Assembly: GCF_031157355.1 (NCBI RefSeq)
Contig: NZ_JAVIFT010000001.1
Span: 496,001 to 560,000 of the forward strand
Reading direction: 5' to 3'
From: Hyphomicrobium sp. LHD-15
GTDB taxonomy: Bacteria > Pseudomonadota > Alphaproteobacteria > Rhizobiales > Hyphomicrobiaceae
DNA length: 64,000 nt
The translations under genes were made by a program, and so were the position numbers. The notes under the pieces are model-generated. The model worked only from the letters and a program-made list of their open reading frames with translations. It had not been told where the DNA came from and ran no database searches. Shown here piece after piece: positions 29,509 to 38,339 of the stretch. Each line of letters begins with the position of its first letter. The first letter of the stretch is position 1.

Positions 29509-30125
29509 GCGTCTTCGACCTCGCTCGTCCAGTCGAAGTCCGGACCGCAGCAGGCCACGAAGCGGAACGTCGTGTTGCCGATGCGGAAGGTGTCGTTGGA
29601 ATTGAGAACGCTGGGCGCCAGCACCGGCTTGCCACCCAGGCGAACGAGGTTCGATTTGCCGCCGTGCTGGAGGTAGAACGTGCGCGTCTCGTCGTCGTAG
29701 GTGATGAAGGCGTGCTCTTCGCGTGAGATCGCTTCATCGCCGAAGTCGAGGCGGATGCGTTGATCCGCACCCCGCCCGACCGAATTCATGCCGACATAGA
29801 CGGGCCGGAAATCGCCGCGCCCCGGGCCTTTGACGATAACGATCCATCCCGCAACCGGATCCTGGGTGTCGACAGTCCCCTCGCGCACGTACTGGGTTCT
29901 GGCGGGTTGCGCCTTGAGCGGCGGCGGGCGAGAGGATGGAGCAGCTTGCCCCTGGTTTCCGACGAGGCGCGTCGTTCCGATTACCGATCCAGCGCGCGGC
30001 GGGGTTGCGCCGTGGGGACCAGTCGAGGCGCCTTCGGCCACGTCCGGGCGCATGATCAGGCGCGTTTTCTTGTTGCCGTCGGACTCGCTGTCGTCATCAT
30101 CCGGATAGCGCGGATCGTTGCTCAT
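29505..30125 (-). CDS. FHA domain protein
   Basis: The ATG at 30125 (GGAG nine bases upstream) gives 206 residues. The first ~90 are low-complexity, acidic then proline-rich (PDDDDSESDG, SSRPPPLKAQPARTQ). The C-terminal half is a forkhead-associated domain with VGRG, ISREEHAFITYDD and a KSNLVRLGG asparagine, the residues that read phosphothreonine. The N-terminal half contains threonines (KKTRLI, GTTRLV) that could be the kinase target, as in GarA-like proteins; that is inference. The stop overlaps the phosphatase start (ATGA). Confidence 0.85.
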   Translation of the reverse strand: MSNDPRYPDDDDSESDGNKKTRLIMRPDVAEGASTGPHGATPPRAGSVIGTTRLVGNQGQAAPSSRPPPLKAQPARTQYVREGTVDTQDPVAGWIVIVKGPGRGDFRPVYVGMNSVGRGADQRIRLDFGDEAISREEHAFITYDDETRTFYLQHGGKSNLVRLGGKPVLAPSVLNSNDTFRIGNTTFRFVACCGPDFDWTSEVEDA

Positions 30126-30264
30126 CGTCAGGTCTCCATGAACCCCCAAGGAGCCCGGATCTCCTGTCCGATGATCTCGGTCCGGGCGATCCCGCTTCCT
30201 GGTCTTGCCAAATCTTCTACGACGAACGGACGTCCGCGCGCTCGGAAAATGCGCGCTATCGTTT

Positions 30265-31806
30265 TCACGCCAAAAACTCCTGCTCGGCCCGGAAGCGCAG
30301 CCGGACCTCGCCAAGCTCCACCGTGTCGCCGTCGTTCAGCTCGCGCGATGTGTATTTGGTCTTGTTAACGACGACGCCGTTGCCCCCGCCGAGGTCGGTG
30401 ATCACGAAGCGGCGGGTTTCGGCGTTGTAGTGCAGCACGGCATGGCGCCGGGAGATCGAGTCGTTCAGGAGGCAGATGTCGTTGTCGCGATGGCGGCCGA
30501 CGCGGACGTTGGTGGTGCGTAAAGGATGGCGCGCGGCGTCGCCGTCGAGCATCTCGAGCCAGCCGTACACGGCCGGGGTGCCATCGGCGCCGCGCAGGAG
30601 CTGGCTTTCGCCTCCGTCTTCATCGACCGTCTTCGCATTCTCCTCGACGGCCCGGCCCTCGCTCACCGGCTCAGCAGCGGCATATTCCACGACGCCCGGC
30701 CGATAGATCGCATAGCCGGCGGCGCCGAGGCCGAGCAGCAGCGCCAGAACCGCGACGAGGGCCGCGTTGTCGGCGATCCAATCGACAACCCCTTCCGAGG
30801 GGGCGCTTTCGGGTGGGGACGAGCCGGAGGTGGGCTCGGGAGGAACCTGGAAGATCTGCTGCGCGGGAACCGGGACTTCGACTTTCTCCTCGGCCTTGAG
30901 CGCCGAGCCATCGGCGAGACTGGCGGCAATCTCCACGGTCTGAGCGCCGGCCGGCCCCTTGAGTGCCGCCGTCAGCTGGCCGCCGTTCTCCAGAACCTCG
31001 GTGACGAAGAGGTTGGTGACGACCTCCTTGGTCAGATCCTTGGCGCCGCCTTGCTTGATCTCGGTTGCATAGCCTCCGGTTTCCTCGGCGAGCCGCGAGA
31101 GCGTCTGGAACTTCGGGCGGTCGGTGCGGTCGTCATAGTAGCCGAGAACGTGGATCGTAACGCCGGCATCGCGGGCGGCCTTCACCACCTGTTCGTGGCT
31201 GTAGCTGGTGTCGTTGGAGGTGCCGTCGGCCAGGAGGACGAGGTTTTTGCGGTCGCCAGGCTCTTTGACGAGGGCTTCGATGGCCTGCAGGACGACCTTG
31301 TAGAGTTGTATGGTTCCGGGAGCGGGTTTCACCGCGATCATCTGGCGAACGAACTCGTTTTTCGAGGCGCCGGAATCGGAAATCAGGGTCAGATCATTGG
31401 CGAACGTGTAGGCCGTAAAGCGGCGTTTGCCTCCGCGCCGATCGGTGAAGGTCACGACCGCATCGCCCATCTGGGCGAGCGTCGCACGCCGAGCGTTGGG
31501 CAGAAGCTGGATCAAATAGGCGGTGGTGGCGCCCTGAGCCGCCGGATCGAACGCCTCGAACTTGGTTTCAAGCTCGCCGTCTTGGCCCTTGAGGGTTGCC
31601 GTGACGCCGTTGAAGGCCGCAAACCCATTGGCGCGGACCTCACAGGTGAGGCGCGGGGTACCCGCGGAGCCGCCGGCTGCCGCCTCTATAGGCTGGCACT
31701 TGGTCACGAGCTTCGTCTGGGTGGCGCTCGCACCGAACGATCCCATCACGGAGAGCAACAAGCCGAGTGCCATAACCGCTTCGCGCTGCCTCGCTAGGCG
31801 CCGCAT
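30265..31806 (-). CDS. Membrane protein with periplasmic VWA-like and cytoplasmic FHA domains
   Basis: The 513-residue protein has a signal sequence (MALGLLLSVMGSFGASA), a VWA-like region at about 95-270 (with KNLVLLADGTSND and GVTIHVLGYYDD), a proline-rich linker, one transmembrane helix (AALVAVLALLLGLGAAGYAIY, about 350-370) and a C-terminal FHA domain (VRVGRHRDNDICL, SISRRHAVLHYN, GGGNGVVVN). The first MIDAS strand lacks DxSxS and reads QLLPNARRAT, so metal binding is doubtful. The layout suggests that an outside signal is coupled to phospho-dependent binding inside. GGAG lies nine bases before ATG. Confidence 0.8.
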   Translation of the reverse strand: MRRLARQREAVMALGLLLSVMGSFGASATQTKLVTKCQPIEAAAGGSAGTPRLTCEVRANGFAAFNGVTATLKGQDGELETKFEAFDPAAQGATTAYLIQLLPNARRATLAQMGDAVVTFTDRRGGKRRFTAYTFANDLTLISDSGASKNEFVRQMIAVKPAPGTIQLYKVVLQAIEALVKEPGDRKNLVLLADGTSNDTSYSHEQVVKAARDAGVTIHVLGYYDDRTDRPKFQTLSRLAEETGGYATEIKQGGAKDLTKEVVTNLFVTEVLENGGQLTAALKGPAGAQTVEIAASLADGSALKAEEKVEVPVPAQQIFQVPPEPTSGSSPPESAPSEGVVDWIADNAALVAVLALLLGLGAAGYAIYRPGVVEYAAAEPVSEGRAVEENAKTVDEDGGESQLLRGADGTPAVYGWLEMLDGDAARHPLRTTNVRVGRHRDNDICLLNDSISRRHAVLHYNAETRRFVITDLGGGNGVVVNKTKYTSRELNDGDTVELGEVRLRFRAEQEFLA

Positions 31807-31869
31807 GCTTGCGTCTCCAGGTGTCGTCGTAATTGGATAGAGGAATTCATCTTACGCTGACGATCTTGG

Positions 31870-31960
31870 GGGTTCAACATCGCCGAACCCTCACATCGCA
31901 GCGCGCAATCGGCTATCGTCAGCCGATCTTTCCGGAAGCGGCAACAGTAGCACTTTCCGG
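31870..31960. promoter_or_regulatory. Inverted repeats in the divergent VWA-FHA / kinase promoter region
   Basis: Three dyads lie in the 235-base gap between divergent genes. They are GGGTTC-N9-GAACCC (31870-31890), ATCGGCT-N6-AGCCGAT (31908-31927, perfect) and CCGGAA-N17-TTCCGG (31932-31960). The middle one is the size of a typical dimer operator. I could not fix promoters on either strand. Confidence 0.4.
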
Positions 31961-32041
31961 TAGAAGTCGAATGGGGCATTGTGAGAAGCGGGTCATCGAA
32001 GCAGTCCCTTGTGGCTGTCCGCGCTTGGAGGGCGCCGATCT

Positions 32042-33508
32042 ATGGAGGGTCAGAACGAGACCGTGCTGGCACCCGGCACGCGGATCGACCAGTACTTGAT
32101 CACCGGACTTCTCGGCCGCGGCGGTTTCGGAATTACCTATCTGATCCACGACGAGATGCTGAACAAGGAGTTCGCTCTCAAGGAGTTCTTTCCCGAAGAC
32201 CTTGTCCGGCGCGACGGCCTCGGCCTCAAGTTTCTCGCACGCGCAAACTCGGAGTCCGATTATCGCTGGGGGCTCAAGAAGTTCTTCGACGAAGCCCGCC
32301 TGCTCGCCCAGTTCAACCACCCCAACATCATCGGCGTCCGGCGCGTGTTCGAAGCGAACGACACCGCCTACATGGTGCTCGATCTCGTCAAAGGCATGAC
32401 GTTCGAGCGGTGGTTGCGCGGCCTCAACAGTCTGCCGACCCAGGACGAGCTCGACCTCGTGGCCGGCCCGCTGCTCAGCGCGCTCGAACTCGTACACGAA
32501 AACCGCAGCTGGCACCTCGACATCTCGCCCGAGAACATCATGGTGCGGGCGGCTGACGGGGCGCCGCTTCTGCTCGATTTCGGCGCCTCGCGCTTCGAGA
32601 TCAAACAGCATTCGCAGCTGGTTTCCGCGCTGGTGTTCAAGAGCGGTTATTCGGCACCCGAGCAATACACCTCGAACGCCGACCGCTACGGCCCGTGGAC
32701 CGACATCTACGCGTTCGCGGCGACGCTCTACCGGGCCGTCACAGGCGCGCGGCCGCTCGAAGCCACGTCGCGGCAACTGTCAGACGATTTGGTTCCGGCC
32801 GCCAAGGCCGCGGCAGGGAAATTCCGCAAAAGCTTTCTCGAAGCCATCGATTCCGCGCTCAAGTTGCCGCCTGGCGCCCGACCGCAATCGGTGCGGGAGT
32901 GGCGCCCGCTGCTGCTCGAAGGCAGCCGCGTCGTCTCGGCGGATCCGCAGACCGAATCCCGGCACACGCATGCTTCCCCGCATCCGAGCGTGACCGGGCG
33001 CAAGCTGAACCCGACGCGCCTGATCACGACGACACTCTCCAAGATCGGAAGCGCGCGTAAAAGCCGGATGGCGCTCTACGGCGGGTTGGCGGCGGGCGTA
33101 CTGGCGCTTGCGGGCGGAGGCGCGGTGCTTGTTGCCGGCGGAAACAAGGGGCCGTTCGCCGACTGCGGCGGCATGTTCTCCGGCGCGGACTGCTGGGGCG
33201 CCGTTGTCGATCACGGCGGCAACATCTTCGCCCGCGTCGAGGAGCGCACGAAGGAAACGGCGGAAAAAGCCGCGCTCAAGAAATGCACCGACAAGTTCGG
33301 CGAGAAGGGCTGCACGGTGATCGCCACCATCTCGAAGCAGGAATGCTGGGCGCTGGCCGAGATGCCGGCCGATCCGACGCGCTGGAAGGCGGCGACCGGC
33401 CAATCGATCCAGCTCGCGGAAACCAACGCCCGCTGGGATTGCGAGCGGACTTACGGCGTGTGCCAGTTGGCGCTGACCTTCTGCGCGGACGGCACCAAAG
33501 TCAGGTGA
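32042..33508 (+). CDS. Ser/Thr protein kinase with transmembrane segment and DUF4189-like domain
   Basis: I use ATG 32042 (MEGQNETVL). The 488-residue protein has a kinase domain at about 17-285: glycine loop GRGGFG (25-30), lysine in FALKEF (K47), catalytic loop HLDISPENI (H158, D160, N165) and DFG (179-181). The catalytic loop has HLD in place of the usual HRD, so it is a non-RD kinase. One transmembrane helix (about 340-365) is followed by a cysteine-rich C-terminal domain (DCWGAVV, KKCTDKFGEKGCTVI, QECWALAE) resembling DUF4189, presumably periplasmic. It is divergent from the FHA/phosphatase genes. Confidence 0.88.
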   Translation: MEGQNETVLAPGTRIDQYLITGLLGRGGFGITYLIHDEMLNKEFALKEFFPEDLVRRDGLGLKFLARANSESDYRWGLKKFFDEARLLAQFNHPNIIGVRRVFEANDTAYMVLDLVKGMTFERWLRGLNSLPTQDELDLVAGPLLSALELVHENRSWHLDISPENIMVRAADGAPLLLDFGASRFEIKQHSQLVSALVFKSGYSAPEQYTSNADRYGPWTDIYAFAATLYRAVTGARPLEATSRQLSDDLVPAAKAAAGKFRKSFLEAIDSALKLPPGARPQSVREWRPLLLEGSRVVSADPQTESRHTHASPHPSVTGRKLNPTRLITTTLSKIGSARKSRMALYGGLAAGVLALAGGGAVLVAGGNKGPFADCGGMFSGADCWGAVVDHGGNIFARVEERTKETAEKAALKKCTDKFGEKGCTVIATISKQECWALAEMPADPTRWKAATGQSIQLAETNARWDCERTYGVCQLALTFCADGTKVR

Positions 33509-33538
33509 GACGGGCTGTGCCAGGTCGCGGGCGTCGCA

Positions 33539-35206
33539 CTATTCGCGGAAGCGGTTGGTGATCGGATAGCGGCGATCGCGGCCGAAGTTGCGGCTCGAGA
33601 TCTTTACGCCGGGCGCGGCCTGGCGGCGTTTGTACTCCGCGAGATAGAGCAGCCGCTCGACCTTCCGCACCACGTCCTCGGGATGGCCACGGGCGATGAC
33701 ATCTGAAACCGGCATCTCGCGCTCGACGAGGCAGGCGAGGATGTCGTCGAGCACATCGTACGGCGGCAGGCTATCCTGGTCGGTCTGGTTCTCGCGCAGC
33801 TCCGCGGTCGGCGGGCGCGTGATGATGCTGTCGGGAATGACCTCTCCGGTGGGGCCGAGACCGCCCTTCGGCACGTGCGCGTTGCGCCACCGGGCGAGAC
33901 GATAGACCTCGAGCTTGTAGAGATCCTTCACGGGATTGAAGCCGCCGTTCATGTCGCCATACAGCGTCGCGTAGCCGACGCTCATCTCGCTCTTGTTGCC
34001 GGTGGTCAGCACCATGGCACCGAACTTGTTGGAGATCGCCATGACGATGACACCGCGCGTGCGGCTTTGAATATTCTCTTCGGTGATGTCGGCGGCACGG
34101 CCTTCGAACAGACCGGCGAGCGCTGCGGAAAAGCCGTTGACGGCCGGCTCGATCGGCACCGTGTCGAGACGGATGCCCAGCGCTTTGGCACAGGCTTCGG
34201 CGTCAGCGATGCTCTGCCCGGACGTATAGCGATAGGGCATCATGATGGCGTGGACGCGCTCGGCGCCCAGCGCATCGACGGCCATCGCGGCAACGAGCGC
34301 GCTATCTACGCCGCCTGACAGACCGAGCACGACACCCGGGAAGCGGTTTTTCTCGACGTAGTCGCGCAGCCCCAACACACACGCGTGGTAGGCCGCGGCG
34401 TCGCCTTCGGTCAGATGATGTATTGGGCCGCTGGTGCATTGCCAGCCCGCGTCCGTCCGTGTCCATTCGGTGAGCGCGACGTGCTCCTCCCAGGCCGGAA
34501 ACTGGCAGGCAAGACGGTGGTCCGCGTTCACGACGAATGAAGCGCCATCGAACACCAGCTCATCCTGGCCGCCGACCTGATTGACGTAGGCGAGCGGCAG
34601 GCCGGTCTCGGTGACGCGTGCAATCGCGACATTCAGGCGAACGTCCGGCTTCTTCCAATCGAACGGCGAGCCGTTGGGCACGAGCAGGATTTCGGTGCCG
34701 CATTCGGCGAGGCATTCCGTCACCTCGTCCTTCCAGATGTCCTCGCAGATCGGAACACCGATCCGTACGCCGCGGAAGCTGATCGGGCTCGGCAATGCGC
34801 CGGCCGTGAAGACGCGCTTCTCGTCGAAAACACCATAATTCGGCAGATCGACCTTGTGGCGTACGGCGGCAACCTCACCGTCGGCCAGCAGCAGCACCGC
34901 GTTGTAGATCGCGCCATTCTCCGGCCATACCGTGCCGACGAGCACCGCTGGGCCGGGCCCCAGCGTACGCGCCAGCGCTTCGGCCCTCGCGCGGGCCGCA
35001 TTGTGAAAAGCCGGCTTCAGAACCAGATCCTCCGGCGGATAGCCGGTCAGGAACAGCTCCGGAAAGACGATGAGATCCGCGCCCTCAGCGGCTGCCTTGG
35101 CCCGGGCTTCGATCAGCTTTTTCTCGTTGCCCGCCAGATCGCCCACGATCGGGTTCAGCTGTGCCAGCGCAATTCGGAGGGAGGACGGCGGATTGGATGT
35201 GCTCAT
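33539..35206 (-). CDS. nadE: NAD+ synthetase, glutamine-hydrolysing
   Basis: The 555-residue enzyme makes NAD+ from deamido-NAD+ with ATP and glutamine. The N-terminal nitrilase-type glutaminase domain (1-~265) has the catalytic triad in FPELFLTGYPPEDL (Glu), VDLPNYGVFDEKR (Lys) and VPICEDIW (Cys). The C-terminal synthetase domain starts near 275 with the ATP-binding VLGLSGGVDSALVAAM and ends EYKRRQAAPGVKISSRNFGRDRRYPITNRF. It lies 44 bases downstream of the DUF4375-like gene on the same strand. Confidence 0.96.
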   Translation of the reverse strand: MSTSNPPSSLRIALAQLNPIVGDLAGNEKKLIEARAKAAAEGADLIVFPELFLTGYPPEDLVLKPAFHNAARARAEALARTLGPGPAVLVGTVWPENGAIYNAVLLLADGEVAAVRHKVDLPNYGVFDEKRVFTAGALPSPISFRGVRIGVPICEDIWKDEVTECLAECGTEILLVPNGSPFDWKKPDVRLNVAIARVTETGLPLAYVNQVGGQDELVFDGASFVVNADHRLACQFPAWEEHVALTEWTRTDAGWQCTSGPIHHLTEGDAAAYHACVLGLRDYVEKNRFPGVVLGLSGGVDSALVAAMAVDALGAERVHAIMMPYRYTSGQSIADAEACAKALGIRLDTVPIEPAVNGFSAALAGLFEGRAADITEENIQSRTRGVIVMAISNKFGAMVLTTGNKSEMSVGYATLYGDMNGGFNPVKDLYKLEVYRLARWRNAHVPKGGLGPTGEVIPDSIITRPPTAELRENQTDQDSLPPYDVLDDILACLVEREMPVSDVIARGHPEDVVRKVERLLYLAEYKRRQAAPGVKISSRNFGRDRRYPITNRFRE

Positions 35207-35250
35207 GCCGCCAAGATTTAGGGGGAGAGGCGCGTTCGGTCCAGGGCTGA

Positions 35251-36489
35251 TCAGCAGGGCAGCATGGCGTGGTGAAGGGCGTAGGAAAGCATGGCGTAGC
35301 GCAGGCCCGGCCCGCCCTGGATCTGCCGGTCGCCGCCGATGTTGAGCACCTGGGGGCCGCCATCGAGGGCGTAGAAGGCGTCGGTCAAGCCCGAGAGCTG
35401 CTCATCCCAGTCGGTCCAGCCGTCGTGATTGTGGAAATGGGCCTCGCGCCGTTGCTCGGTGTTCCGCAGGTAGGCGCTGCCAAACATCTCGATGCCGCGC
35501 TTGATCAGCGCCGCCTGTCGCTCCAAGCCAATCTCGGTCAGGGCGTCATAGACATCGGGAGCGATGGCCCCCTCGCCGTTGTAGAAGAACTGGTGCACGC
35601 CGCCGTTCTCGAACTCGTAGTTGAAAGCGGCGAGAACCAGGAGTGTGCGCTGCTCCTTGGTCAGGCTCGCGAGCCGCCGCTGCACCTCGGCGTAGGGCTT
35701 CCAGAAGTCGATTGGCGCCAGCAGCGATTGGGTCAGGCGCTCGAAGCGGTCCATGTCGCTGAGCTTCATGCGCGCTGCCTCGATGCGCTTCCAGAGCGCG
35801 GGCTTGCGGTTGACGTAACCGACGATGATCCCGGCCCAATCCTGGCGCGTGCCGAACTGTTTGCTGAGGGCAAGCAGGCGATGGTCGAAGGCGTTCAGTT
35901 CCTGGTTGGGCGTGGCGTAGCCGAAGTGCTGTTCGCGGCGCTCGTCGTCGACGGGGTAGCTTGGGCCAAAAAGGGCCATGGCCTGAACGAAAATCCGATG
36001 CTGCTCTGCGAGGCCAGCGGCCTCAAGCGCATCGCGCACAGCAGGCGCGTTGCGGCCGGACTTGAGATAAAAGTAGGTGTGCAGGCCGTCGGCGCCGAGG
36101 CCATCCCAAAGTGTGTGCAGCAGCGCTAGAGTCCGCATTTCCGGATCGAGCGCATCAAGAGATTTCAGGAATTTTTCCGGCGGATCCAGAGTATCGCGCA
36201 CCGAATAGGGTCCGACCTCGTTCTGGATCAGTTGCCACAGCGGTATCTCCGTCAAACTCATGAGCCCCTCGTTGGAAAAGGGTGTCGGTGCGGCGTGCAA
36301 GCGGCAGCCATTGTTGGCCACATCCGGCTGCCACGTCGGGATGATCACGCGGCGGTCTTCGACACGCTCCTCCTTCTTGGCGGGCGGTGAGCCGCTATCG
36401 TTCTGGACAGCGCAAGCGGAGGCGCTCGCCAGGGTGGCGGCGATGGCGGCGAGGCCCGTCGCCGCGATGCGGATGTGTTTGCGCTTCAC
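35251..36489 (-). CDS. Exported protein with two DUF4375-like repeats
   Basis: I chose GTG 36489 because GGAGGAGGG lies upstream and the product starts with a signal peptide (VKRKHIRIAATGLAAIAATLASASA). The 412-residue protein holds two copies of one domain, about 125-240 and 265-390: DGLHTYFYLKSGRNAP matches GGVHQFFYNGEGAIAP, and DDERREQHF matches NTEQRREAHF. The pattern resembles DUF4375 (DMP19-like). No catalytic motif is visible. Function unknown. Confidence 0.6.
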   Translation of the reverse strand: MKRKHIRIAATGLAAIAATLASASACAVQNDSGSPPAKKEERVEDRRVIIPTWQPDVANNGCRLHAAPTPFSNEGLMSLTEIPLWQLIQNEVGPYSVRDTLDPPEKFLKSLDALDPEMRTLALLHTLWDGLGADGLHTYFYLKSGRNAPAVRDALEAAGLAEQHRIFVQAMALFGPSYPVDDERREQHFGYATPNQELNAFDHRLLALSKQFGTRQDWAGIIVGYVNRKPALWKRIEAARMKLSDMDRFERLTQSLLAPIDFWKPYAEVQRRLASLTKEQRTLLVLAAFNYEFENGGVHQFFYNGEGAIAPDVYDALTEIGLERQAALIKRGIEMFGSAYLRNTEQRREAHFHNHDGWTDWDEQLSGLTDAFYALDGGPQVLNIGGDRQIQGGPGLRYAMLSYALHHAMLPC

Positions 36490-36676
36490 CTTCGATCCCT
36501 CCTCCGCTCGCTGCGCAGAATTCGATAGCGGATACGTGACAGCCGCACCTGTTCCCGGTGGCACAGCCGAAATTGCATGCCTCCTGTCTGTACTTCGGTC
36601 GCCTCGAGGGTGGATCTTCGCCTGAGCAGCCTTTATCAGTATGACGCCTTTCGGTTGACGCGGGTTTTTCCTTCCC

Positions 36677-37633
36677 ATGCTCTCCATCCTCTCGATCGTC
36701 GCGCCGATCTTTGCACTCATCGCGAGTGGCTATGCCGCGCGCAAGATCGGCGTCATGGGGCAACCGGCCGTGGCGGAGCTCAACCGCTTCGTCGTCTACC
36801 TCGCGCTGCCGGCGCTGCTGTTCGATGTCATGGCGCACGCGAGTTGGAGTGATCTCGCGCAACCCGGGTTCATCGGTGCGTTCGGCTTGGCGTGCGGGCT
36901 CGTGTTCTACGCGACCCTCGGCTTGAGCCTGATCGCGGGGCGGTCGCTCGCTTCAGCCAGCATCGAAGGATTGCTCGGCGCCTACGCCAATACCGCCTAT
37001 ATCGGCTTTCCGGTGCTGCTGATGGTGTTCGGCAAGGAAAGCCTGGTACCGATCACCATCGCGTCGATCCTCACGGTGTGCGTGCTGTTCGCGTCCGCCA
37101 TCGTGCTGATCGAAATCGGCAGTCAAAGCGAGCGGCGACCGCTCCGCCTCGCGCTCAAGGTTGCAGGCTCGCTCACGCGCAACCCGCTGCTCATCGCGCC
37201 GGTTCTAGGGGTGGCGTACGGTGCGACAGGTCTCGGCCTTCCGGTCGCGGCGGATACGTTCCTGAGGCTGCTCGGCGGGGCGGCAAGTCCGCTCGCCCTC
37301 GTCGTGATCGGGCTTTTTCTGGCCGAGCCGCGCCCGGTTGCAGCGGCCGATGCGCGTGCCGCGGCCGCACTCGCCACGGTCAAGCTGATTGTGCATCCGG
37401 CGCTGACCTGGGCGCTCGCAATCGCCCTGTCCGTTCCGCCGAAGCTCACCGCCATGGCCGTGCTGCTCGCCGCGCTGCCGACCGGTACGGGGCCGTTCAT
37501 GCTGGCCGAATACTATCGGCTGCCGGCGGTCGTGACCTCTGCGGTCATTCTGATTTCCACGATCGGCGCGCTGCTGACCCTGCCGCTCCTGATGCTGGCC
37601 ACCGGCTCCTCGGGCGTCGGGCTCGCCCCTTAG
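36677..37633 (+). CDS. AEC-family transporter (auxin efflux carrier type)
   Basis: The 318-residue membrane protein has about ten transmembrane helices in two five-helix halves. Landmarks are LNRFVVYLALPALLFDVMA in helix 2, the YANTAYIGFPVLLMVFG segment (conserved N and G-x-P), NPLLIAPVLGVAYG at the start of the second half and PTGTGPFMLAEYY near the end. Bacterial members export small organic acids such as malonate or malate; the substrate here is unknown. It stands alone, divergent from the DUF4375-like gene. Confidence 0.88.
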   Translation: MLSILSIVAPIFALIASGYAARKIGVMGQPAVAELNRFVVYLALPALLFDVMAHASWSDLAQPGFIGAFGLACGLVFYATLGLSLIAGRSLASASIEGLLGAYANTAYIGFPVLLMVFGKESLVPITIASILTVCVLFASAIVLIEIGSQSERRPLRLALKVAGSLTRNPLLIAPVLGVAYGATGLGLPVAADTFLRLLGGAASPLALVVIGLFLAEPRPVAAADARAAAALATVKLIVHPALTWALAIALSVPPKLTAMAVLLAALPTGTGPFMLAEYYRLPAVVTSAVILISTIGALLTLPLLMLATGSSGVGLAP

Positions 37634-37706
37634 GCCACCTTCGTCAAGGTAAATGGGCGGAATCAGGTACGACCAAATGACAGGGGCCTCCGGCCGGCAG
37701 CCCCCT

Positions 37707-37732
37707 TGTGCCCCGGAGCGCCTTGGGGCACA
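37707..37732. terminator. Hairpin after the AEC transporter gene
   Basis: A perfect 8-bp stem TGTGCCCC/GGGGCACA with a 10-base loop, followed on the plus strand by GCTTCTCTTC. It lies between the transporter stop and the ppa start and probably ends the transporter transcript. Confidence 0.55.
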
Positions 37733-37769
37733 GCTTCTCTTCAAAATGCAAGCCTAGGAATGCCTTCAT

Positions 37770-38303
37770 ATGCGCATCGACGCGATATCGATCGGGAAAA
37801 ACCCTCCGCAAGACATCAATGTCATCATCGAAGTGTCGGTGGGCGGCGAACCCATCAAATACGAGATGGACAAGGCGTCGGGCACGCTGGTCGTGGACCG
37901 CTTCCTCTACACGCCGATGCGCTATCCGGGGAACTACGGGTTTGTCCCGCATACGCTGTCGGACGATGGCGACCCAATCGACGTGCTCGTGTGCAATACG
38001 CGTATGATCGTGCCGGGGGCGGTGATCAACTGCCGGCCGGTGGGCGTCCTCATCATGGAGGACGAGGGCGGCGGCGACGAAAAGATCATTGCCGTTCCGT
38101 CAACCAAGGTCTCCCGTCGCTACGAGAAAATCTCGAACTACTCGGATCTGCCGTCCATCTCCGTGCAGCAGATCGAGCACTTCTTCTCCCATTACAAGGA
38201 TCTGGAGCCTGGGAAGTGGGCGAAGATCCATCACTGGGGTGACACCGCCGAAGCGCAACAGCGCATCGTCGAGGCGATCGAGCGGGCCAAGGAGAAAGCG
38301 TAG
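37770..38303 (+). CDS. ppa: Inorganic pyrophosphatase, family I
   Basis: The 177-residue soluble enzyme hydrolyses pyrophosphate and so drives biosynthetic reactions. Motifs are [46 protein letters not shown]-type sequence with the metal-binding aspartates in DDGDPID and a later [24 protein letters not shown] precedes the ATG. A hairpin follows the stop. Confidence 0.97.
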   Translation: MRIDAISIGKNPPQDINVIIEVSVGGEPIKYEMDKASGTLVVDRFLYTPMRYPGNYGFVPHTLSDDGDPIDVLVCNTRMIVPGAVINCRPVGVLIMEDEGGGDEKIIAVPSTKVSRRYEKISNYSDLPSISVQQIEHFFSHYKDLEPGKWAKIHHWGDTAEAQQRIVEAIERAKEKA

Positions 38304-38306
38304 GAA

Positions 38307-38327
38307 ACGGGGCATATTTAGCCCCGT
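38307..38327. terminator. Hairpin between convergent ppa and hypothetical gene
   Basis: ACGGGGC (38307-38313) pairs perfectly with GCCCCGT (38321-38327) around the loop ATATTTA. It lies four bases after the ppa stop and thirteen before the stop of the convergent gene, so it may serve both. Confidence 0.6.
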
Positions 38328-38339
38328 GCCTTCGCTGAT

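Noticed and set aside
28519-33508. Type VI secretion regulatory cluster
   Set aside because: Kinase, phosphatase and FHA genes are reminiscent of PpkA/PppA/Fha, but no structural T6SS gene occurs anywhere in the window.
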